The translations under genes were made by a program, and so were the position numbers. This document shows positions 7,021-10,685 of a DNA stretch of 10,685 nt, one piece after another (position 1 is the first letter of the stretch; every line of letters starts with the position of its first letter). Under the pieces are notes generated by a model, which was not told the DNA's origin, searched no databases, and saw nothing but the letters and a program-made list of their open reading frames with translations. The stretch is from an uncultured Oscillospiraceae bacterium (GTDB taxonomy: Bacteria > Bacillota > Clostridia > Oscillospirales > Oscillospiraceae). The stretch covers positions 688-11,372 of the forward strand of contig CAJUCB010000065.1 in the NCBI GenBank assembly GCA_910584805.1, written 5' to 3'.

Positions 7021-7057
7021 CGCCGGGCCCTTCCACGGAGAGGGGCCCGGCGCTTTT
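7021..7057 (+). terminator. Intrinsic terminator after the PBP gene
   Basis: CGCCGGGCCC (7021-7030) pairs perfectly over 10 bases with GGGCCCGGCG (7043-7052) around a 12-base loop, followed by CTTTTG. It lies 16 bases past the PBP stop and just before the end of the convergent transporter gene. The reverse direction lacks a good U-run. Confidence 0.85.
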
Positions 7058-7059
7058 GC

Positions 7060-7488
7060 TTATTTCTTGTTGATAAAGTAGAGCCCCACCATACAGATGG
7101 CGATCCCAGCCAGTTTGTTGGGGGTGATCTGCTCCTTGTAGAGCAGGAGGCCCACAAAGATCAGGACCACTGCCAGGAAGGCGCTGGCCACCAGGTTGGC
7201 GGTGCTCACCGGCCACCCGGCCTTGTAGGCATAGATAAAGCCCACCTCCAACCCCACCAGGGCCAGGCCGAACACAAAGGGGGCCCAGTTCAGGTGGCTG
7301 TACTCCCGGAGGAGATGGCCACTCCGGTTGGTGGCGAAGAAGAGGATCACAGAGGACAGCGCCGCCACGGTGTAAGTGACCGTCAGGGAGGCCAAGGGGT
7401 TGATGTCCGATGGGGTGGATTTGGCGCAGATTTGATACAGGGTGTTGGCGGCCACCGCAAGGACGATGGGCCAAATGTAAGACAGCAT
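7060..7488 (-). CDS. Small EamA/DMT-superfamily membrane transporter (half-size)
   Basis: A 142-residue hydrophobic protein resembling one EamA repeat of the drug/metabolite transporter superfamily; full-length EamA proteins have two repeats and about 280-300 residues, so this form must act as a dimer or oligomer, as SMR proteins do. Five helices can be drawn: about 3-22, 32-52, 68-88, 96-117 and 124-140. The region after helix 4, LLLYKEQITPNKLAGIAICMVGLYFINKK, is the classic EamA/SMR ending (Glu, then Gly-x-x-x-I-x-x-G). A Glu at about 80 lies in helix 3 rather than helix 1, unlike EmrE. GGAGGG is 6 bases before the ATG. The gene is convergent with the PBP, and its leader carries an intrinsic terminator. 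Substrate unknown. Confidence 0.85.
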   Translation of the reverse strand: MLSYIWPIVLAVAANTLYQICAKSTPSDINPLASLTVTYTVAALSSVILFFATNRSGHLLREYSHLNWAPFVFGLALVGLEVGFIYAYKAGWPVSTANLVASAFLAVVLIFVGLLLYKEQITPNKLAGIAICMVGLYFINKK

Positions 7489-7500
7489 GGAAATCCCTCC

Positions 7501-7539
7501 TAAAATAAAGATAAGAGCCAGGCGAAATGCCTGGCTCTT
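7501..7539 (-). terminator. Intrinsic terminator in the leader of the EamA gene (also after dcd)
   Basis: On the minus strand an 11-base perfect stem, AAGAGCCAGGC paired with GCCTGGCTCTT (7539-7529 with 7523-7513) around a 5-base loop, is followed by ATCTTTATTTTA. It lies downstream of dcd and upstream of the EamA ribosome binding site by only a few bases. Because a promoter sits between dcd and this hairpin, it could act as an attenuator as well as ending dcd readthrough. Confidence 0.85.
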
Positions 7540-7540
7540 C

Positions 7541-7569
7541 GGTAGGTACCCACCATGGATTTTATGGTG
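7541..7569 (-). promoter_or_regulatory. Short leader with mutually exclusive hairpins (candidate attenuator sensor)
   Basis: The first bases of the predicted EamA transcript can form CACCAT-loop-ATGGTG (7569-7564 with 7556-7551, 7-base loop). The same GGTG can instead form GGTGG-GTAC-CTACC (7554-7541). The terminator stem follows at once. Overlapping alternatives directly before a terminator are typical of attenuators, but I could not assign a known class. Confidence 0.4.
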
Positions 7570-7574
7570 TATTT

Positions 7575-7603
7575 ACTATATCGAATGGAGAGAAAAAAGT
7601 CAA
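7575..7603 (-). promoter_or_regulatory. Sigma-A promoter of the EamA gene
   Basis: On the minus strand TTGACT (7603-7598), a 17-base spacer and TATAGT (7580-7575). Transcription would begin near 7568, about 80 bases before the EamA start, so the terminator hairpin at 7501-7539 is inside the leader. Confidence 0.75.
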
Positions 7604-7644
7604 GAGGGGAGAGAGGACTTTACCCCAATGACCCAAACGGGTGC

Positions 7645-8184
7645 TTATTGTCTGCCGTTTCCCCCTGTTTCAAAGTCCTTATAGAGCATACTGGGTTGCA
7701 CACCCTGGTTGTTCTGATACTTGCCGCTGGCATACTTGTCATAGTCCCCCTGGATGGTGTGGTAGTAGATCTGGCAGATCTCCACGTCGGGGTAGATGAC
7801 AATGGGGTGGATACAGAACATCTCCAAGGTCCAGTACCCGGCAAAGCCCACATCCCCAAAACCGGCGGTGATGTGGATGAACAGGCCCAGCCGCCCCACA
7901 GAGGAGCGCCCCTCTAACATGGGCACGAAGCCGTCGGTCTTAGTGTATTCCAAGGTGCGGCCCAGATAGAGCTTGTTGGGCTCTAGCAATAGGCCGCCCT
8001 CTGGGATGGTCAGATGGCGCACAGGGTTGTTGGCCTTCATGTCCAAAACCTCACTGTCGTAGACCAGCAGCTCGTCCGCCAGGCGCAGGTTGTAGCTGTT
8101 GGGGTTGAGCTGGGAGGCCCGGTAGGGCTCAATGATGATGGATTTCCCCAGGTTCTTTTTGATCTCTTGTCCGGATAGCAGCAT
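7645..8184 (-). CDS. dcd: dCTP deaminase
   Basis: A 179-residue cytosolic enzyme that deaminates dCTP to dUTP and ammonia, feeding dTMP synthesis; active as a homotrimer in the family. The signature block EGRSSVGRLGLFIHITAGFGDVGFAGYWTLE spans about 91-121. S94 and R98 and the catalytic base E121 keep the same spacing as S111, R115 and E138 of the E. coli enzyme. The C-terminal YASGKYQNNQGVQPS block is also typical and forms the nucleotide lid. Whether it is also a dUTPase, as some archaeal and actinobacterial members are, cannot be read here. The start ATG at 8184 has AAAGGGAGG about 6 bases upstream; the frame stays open to 8394, but that extension has no family match and crosses the promoter. 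Monocistronic by the look of it, and divergent from the polyferredoxin operon. Confidence 0.96.
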   Translation of the reverse strand: MLLSGQEIKKNLGKSIIIEPYRASQLNPNSYNLRLADELLVYDSEVLDMKANNPVRHLTIPEGGLLLEPNKLYLGRTLEYTKTDGFVPMLEGRSSVGRLGLFIHITAGFGDVGFAGYWTLEMFCIHPIVIYPDVEICQIYYHTIQGDYDKYASGKYQNNQGVQPSMLYKDFETGGNGRQ

Positions 8185-8226
8185 GGTTGGCCTCCCTTTT
8201 GCCCCAGGGCATAGGCACCCCGGGAA

Positions 8227-8250
8227 AGTAATATTGTATTTTATGTTACT
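8227..8250. promoter_or_regulatory. Inverted repeat at the dcd promoter (candidate operator)
   Basis: AGTAATAT (8227-8234) and ATGTTACT (8243-8250) are inverted copies (7 of 8 match) around 8 bases. The right arm overlaps the predicted -10 of dcd and the rest covers the inferred start of transcription, the usual place for a repressor. I do not recognise the regulator; it does not read as an NrdR box. Confidence 0.45.
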
Positions 8251-8276
8251 GTAGCATAGGGGGGAGGGCTTGTCAA
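8248..8276 (-). promoter_or_regulatory. Promoter of dcd
   Basis: On the minus strand a consensus TTGACA (8276-8271), a 17-base spacer and TACAGT (8253-8248). The -10 matches consensus at four of six positions. The leader would be about 57 bases. Confidence 0.65.
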
Positions 8277-8279
8277 GTT

Positions 8280-8428
8280 GAGGCAAAACCAGGAGGTTAG
8301 CGGAGGGCAACGAATTGGAATGGCCCCACAAAAGGGCAGAATGGGGTTTTTCGTGCGAGATAGACGAAAAGCAGGAAACAGCGTGGGAAGTCAATAGAGA
8401 TTATCCATAAAAAAGTCGAAAAATCGCA
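8280..8428. other. Intergenic stretch between divergent dcd and polyferredoxin promoters
   Basis: Together with the promoter elements this is the 313-base gap from 8185 to 8497. I see no credible coding sequence here. It contains an inverted repeat TTTTCGT / ACGAAAA (8348-8354 and 8364-8370, 9-base spacer) about 60 bases upstream of the plus-strand -35, and is increasingly AT-rich towards that promoter. A regulator site is possible but unassigned. Confidence 0.5.
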
Positions 8429-8456
8429 TTGACAAAGCTTTGCAGAGTGTTATAAT
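8429..8456 (+). promoter_or_regulatory. Near-consensus promoter of the polyferredoxin/PFOR operon
   Basis: Perfect TTGACA (8429-8434), a 16-base spacer and perfect TATAAT (8451-8456) with an upstream TG (8448-8449). A-rich DNA just upstream (8408-8423) could be an UP element. It is the strongest promoter in the window, which fits abundant central-energy enzymes. Transcription would begin near 8463. Confidence 0.88.
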
Positions 8457-8497
8457 GTCGGTGGAACAAAACCGTATCTCGCTAAGAAGGGAAGGAC

Positions 8498-9781
8498 ATG
8501 ATATCCATGCAATCCACGAACCTTGCAACGGAAGTCCGGAAGCTTCTTCCGGGCGGGGACTGCACCGGACGCGGTGGCTGCGGCTTCGCAACTTGCGACG
8601 CCTGCGCACAGGCCATTGCAGCGGGTGGTCCCGTAAACCTCTGTCCGGCCTGCGATGAGGAGGCCGTGGCCGCCATCGCCCAGCTCACCGGCGGGGAATT
8701 GCTCCCCCCGCGCCAGGAGATGGCGTTCATCAAGTGCTCCGGCAGTGCCGCCGGAAAATCCCGCCTGAAGGTCTTTGCCAGCTGCGACGAAGCTGTGAAG
8801 AGCGGCTTCGCCCCCGGTGAATGTACCTATGGCTGCGTGGGGGCCGGCTCCTGCGCCGCCGCCTGCACCTTCGACGCCCTCCATGTGCTCAACGGTGTGG
8901 CCACGGTGGACAAAGAGAAGTGCAACGGCTGCGGCGCCTGCGCCAACGCCTGCGTGCAAAAGCTCATCCACATGGTCCCGGAGGACGCCTCCAACTTCGT
9001 CCCCTGCTCCAACCAGGACGAGGAGGAAGTTGCCCTGCGCATGTGCGGCTATAGCTGTATCGGCTGCGGCGACTGCGCCGAGGCCTGCCCCGAGGAGGCC
9101 ATTACCGTGGTCGATAACCGGGCGGTGATCGACTATGAGAAGTGTGTGGGCTGTGCCGCCTGTACTGTGGCCTGCCGCAAGAAGATTATTGTGGATACGT
9201 ACCACGATCTCACCAAGCTCAAGCCTACCACCGCCTTTGTGCGCTGCCGGGGCGGCTGGCACAACCATGAGGTCTACGCTGCCGCCGGGGCCACCAACTG
9301 CCGGGAGGCCAGCAAGCTGGACCTGGACGGCCACTGCTCCTACGGCTGCGCCGGCTTTGGCGACTGCGCCCAGGCCTGCCGCTTCGACGCCATCAGCCTG
9401 GTCCAGGGTACCGCCAAGGTGGACCCGGACAAGTGCGTGGGCTGCACCGCCTGCGTCCACGTATGTCCCCAGGAGCTGCCGGTGATTGTGCCCTATAAGG
9501 GGGCAAAGCTGGTGCCCTGCGCCTCCAAGGACGACCCGGAGACCAGAAAGAAGCTGTGCTGGGTGAGCTGCATTGGCTGTGGCGACTGCGCGGCCAACTG
9601 CCCCGACGGCCTGATCCATCTGGAGGACGGCCGGGCAGTGATCCAGCCGGAGCGCTGCGAGGACTGCAATATCTGCTCCTATGTCTGCCCCAACAACGTC
9701 ATCACCGGGCGGACGCTGCCGGAGTATACTTATGTTCAGATCCGTGCCCTGGCGGCACAGACAGGAGGTGCGGTGCGATGA
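8498..9781 (+). CDS. Soluble polyferredoxin with duplicated RnfB-like modules
   Basis: A 427-residue cysteine-rich protein, probably an electron carrier for the PFOR encoded next. It opens with an RnfB-like LPGGDCTGRGGCGFATC motif (C22, C28, C33, then C49), with three extra residues between the first two cysteines. Two modules follow, about 76-245 and 246-415. Each has a C-x3-C-x5-C-x3-C (C109-C123; C280-C294) plus C-x2-C-x2-C-x3-C set (C142-C152; C313-C323), and a second ferredoxin with two classic sets (C187-C197, C216-C226; C358-C368, C387-C397). This allows eight [4Fe-4S] clusters plus perhaps one at the N-terminus. Unlike RnfB of the Rnf complex there is no membrane anchor, so it should be cytosolic. 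Start 8498 has AGAAGG 7 bases upstream; an ATG at 8507 is nearly as good. The stop overlaps the next start (ATGA), implying coupling. RnfB-type and generic polyferredoxin labels are both defensible. Confidence 0.92.
   Translation: MISMQSTNLATEVRKLLPGGDCTGRGGCGFATCDACAQAIAAGGPVNLCPACDEEAVAAIAQLTGGELLPPRQEMAFIKCSGSAAGKSRLKVFASCDEAVKSGFAPGECTYGCVGAGSCAAACTFDALHVLNGVATVDKEKCNGCGACANACVQKLIHMVPEDASNFVPCSNQDEEEVALRMCGYSCIGCGDCAEACPEEAITVVDNRAVIDYEKCVGCAACTVACRKKIIVDTYHDLTKLKPTTAFVRCRGGWHNHEVYAAAGATNCREASKLDLDGHCSYGCAGFGDCAQACRFDAISLVQGTAKVDPDKCVGCTACVHVCPQELPVIVPYKGAKLVPCASKDDPETRKKLCWVSCIGCGDCAANCPDGLIHLEDGRAVIQPERCEDCNICSYVCPNNVITGRTLPEYTYVQIRALAAQTGGAVR
8723..9742 (+). repeat. Tandem in-frame duplication inside the polyferredoxin gene
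   Basis: The encoded modules 8723-9232 and 9233-9742 align with an exact offset of 171 residues across every cluster cysteine: 109/280, 142/313, 183/354, 216/387, and the lone cysteines 170/341. The only length change is one residue near the start of the module. Each module is itself two ferredoxin units with an identical 33-residue spacing between cluster motifs. Confidence 0.85.
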
Positions 9782-10685
9782 AAGACACAAGACCCTTCAA
9801 GAGTATGGATGCCAACATGGCCGCCGGCCATGTGGCCTACGCCTTTACAGAAGTGGCGGCCATCTACCCCATCACCCCCTCCTCCCCCATGGCGGAGGAC
9901 GTGGACGAGTGGGCCAACCAGGACCGCCGGAATATCTTTGGCAACCGGGTGAACATCGTGGAGATGGAGTCCGAGGGCGGCGCTGCGGGTGCGGTCCATG
10001 GCTCCCTGTCCACCGGTGCCCTGACCACCACCTTCACCGCCTCCCAGGGCCTGCTCCTGATGATCCCCAACCTCTATAAAATCGCCGGTGAGGGCCTGCC
10101 CGGGGTGTTCCACGTGGCAGCCCGTACCCTGACCACCCACGCCCTGTCTATCTTTGGCGACCACCAGGACGTGATGGCCTGCCGGGGGACCGGTATGGCC
10201 ATGCTGGTGTCCAACAGCCCCCAGGAGGTCATGGACCTGGCCCCGGTGGCCCACCTGGCGGCCATCAAGTCCAGCATGGGCTTCATCCACTTCTTCGACG
10301 GCTTCCGCACCTCCCATGAGATCCAGAAGGTGCGCACTTGGAGCTATGCGGACTTTAAGGATATGCTGGACTGGGAGGCCTTGGAGCGCTTCCACGCCCA
10401 TGCCAACCTCCCCGCCCACCCCTATCACCGGGGCTCCAACGAGCCGCCGGAGACCTTCTTCCAGCACCGCGAGGCCTCCAACACCATGTACAACGACTTG
10501 GTTGGCGTGGTCGTGGAGAACATGAACAAGGTCAACGAGAAGCTGGGCACCCATTATAAACCCTTCAACTACTACGGCGCCCCCGACGCCACCGATGTGA
10601 TCATCGCCATGGGCTCCGTCTGCGGCACCCTGGAGGAGGTCGTGGACGTGATGACCGCCCAGGGCAAGAAGGTGGGCGTTTTGGA
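9778..10685 (+). CDS. nifJ: Pyruvate:ferredoxin (flavodoxin) oxidoreductase, N-terminal part
   Basis: The first 302 codons of a large enzyme (about 1,170-1,200 residues in the family) that cuts off at the right edge. PFOR oxidatively decarboxylates pyruvate with CoA to acetyl-CoA and CO2, passing electrons to ferredoxin; it uses TPP and three [4Fe-4S] clusters. The visible part is domain I and the start of domain II. AIYPITPSSPMAE places T33, MESEGGAAGAVHG places E66, and VAARTLTTHALSIFGDHQDV places R116. Each is two residues after T31, E64 and R114 of the Desulfovibrio africanus enzyme, which bind pyruvate or TPP. The start ATG at 9778 overlaps the upstream TGA, with AGGAGGTG about 7 bases away inside the polyferredoxin gene. 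It is cotranscribed with and coupled to the polyferredoxin, its likely redox partner. Very confident. Confidence 0.97.
   Translation, partial: MKDTRPFKSMDANMAAGHVAYAFTEVAAIYPITPSSPMAEDVDEWANQDRRNIFGNRVNIVEMESEGGAAGAVHGSLSTGALTTTFTASQGLLLMIPNLYKIAGEGLPGVFHVAARTLTTHALSIFGDHQDVMACRGTGMAMLVSNSPQEVMDLAPVAHLAAIKSSMGFIHFFDGFRTSHEIQKVRTWSYADFKDMLDWEALERFHAHANLPAHPYHRGSNEPPETFFQHREASNTMYNDLVGVVVENMNKVNEKLGTHYKPFNYYGAPDATDVIIAMGSVCGTLEEVVDVMTAQGKKVGVL

Noticed and set aside
8324..8351. CCCCA...TGGGG hairpin followed by five T, resembling a terminator on the plus strand
   Set aside because: Only five pairs with a 13-base loop, and no plus-strand gene lies upstream to be terminated.
8185..8394. An N-terminal extension of dCTP deaminase to 8394
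   Set aside because: The extra 70 residues have no family match, the strong ribosome binding site is at 8184, and the extension crosses the promoter and inverted repeat.
8450..9790. A 446-codon open frame on the minus strand opposite the polyferredoxin gene
   Set aside because: Ala/Gly/Val-rich shadow of a GC-rich gene; no ribosome binding site or family motif, and the plus-strand frame has all cluster cysteines in register.
1..10685. Mobile element, phage, toxin-antitoxin, defence or CRISPR content
   Set aside because: No transposase, integrase, inverted terminal repeats, direct-repeat array or known defence domain was seen; every sizeable open frame is explained by housekeeping or metabolic families.

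Overview
The window looks like chromosomal DNA of a GC-rich, strictly anaerobic, low-complexity-envelope Firmicute, most likely an Oscillospiraceae-type gut clostridium (Flavonifractor/Intestinimonas/Lawsonibacter-like). The reasons are strong AGGAGG-type ribosome binding sites before nearly every gene, clear sigma-A promoters, a clostridial NADP-dependent secondary alcohol dehydrogenase, an RnfB-like polyferredoxin with pyruvate:ferredoxin oxidoreductase, and a high-GC codon bias. The genus assignment is inference. I see no transposase, integrase, phage gene, tRNA, rRNA or CRISPR array.

Layout. Bases 1-397 (minus) hold most of a GNAT acetyltransferase that runs off the left edge and has its own promoter. 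Bases 522-3304 (minus) are a probable four-gene operon read from a promoter at 3344-3372: YoaK/DUF1275 membrane protein, a small acidic DUF5713-like protein, an NADP-type zinc alcohol dehydrogenase, and a HAD phosphatase. A divergent promoter at 3411-3439 drives a plus-strand morphogenesis pair after a roughly 135-base structured leader: a fusion of an FHA domain to a SEDS glycosyltransferase (FtsW/RodA/SpoVE family) with a Tyr/Asp/Glu-rich tail, and a class B penicillin-binding protein that starts at a TTG overlapping the upstream stop. A strong terminator follows at 7021.

Convergent to these is a small five-helix EamA-type transporter (7060-7488, minus). An intrinsic terminator lies between its promoter and its ribosome binding site, which suggests control by attenuation. 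Upstream of it is dCTP deaminase (7645-8184, minus), with an inverted repeat next to its promoter. A 313-base intergenic region then carries a near-consensus promoter for a plus-strand energy operon: a soluble 427-residue protein with two in-register RnfB-like modules (four 2[4Fe-4S] ferredoxin units plus an N-terminal RnfB-like cysteine motif), overlapping by ATGA the start of pyruvate:ferredoxin oxidoreductase, which runs off the right edge.

The two most interesting points are the FHA-SEDS fusion paired with its transpeptidase, which merges what in actinobacteria are separate fhaB, rodA and pbpA genes, and the fourfold ferredoxin protein translationally coupled to PFOR without any membrane Rnf subunit in view.
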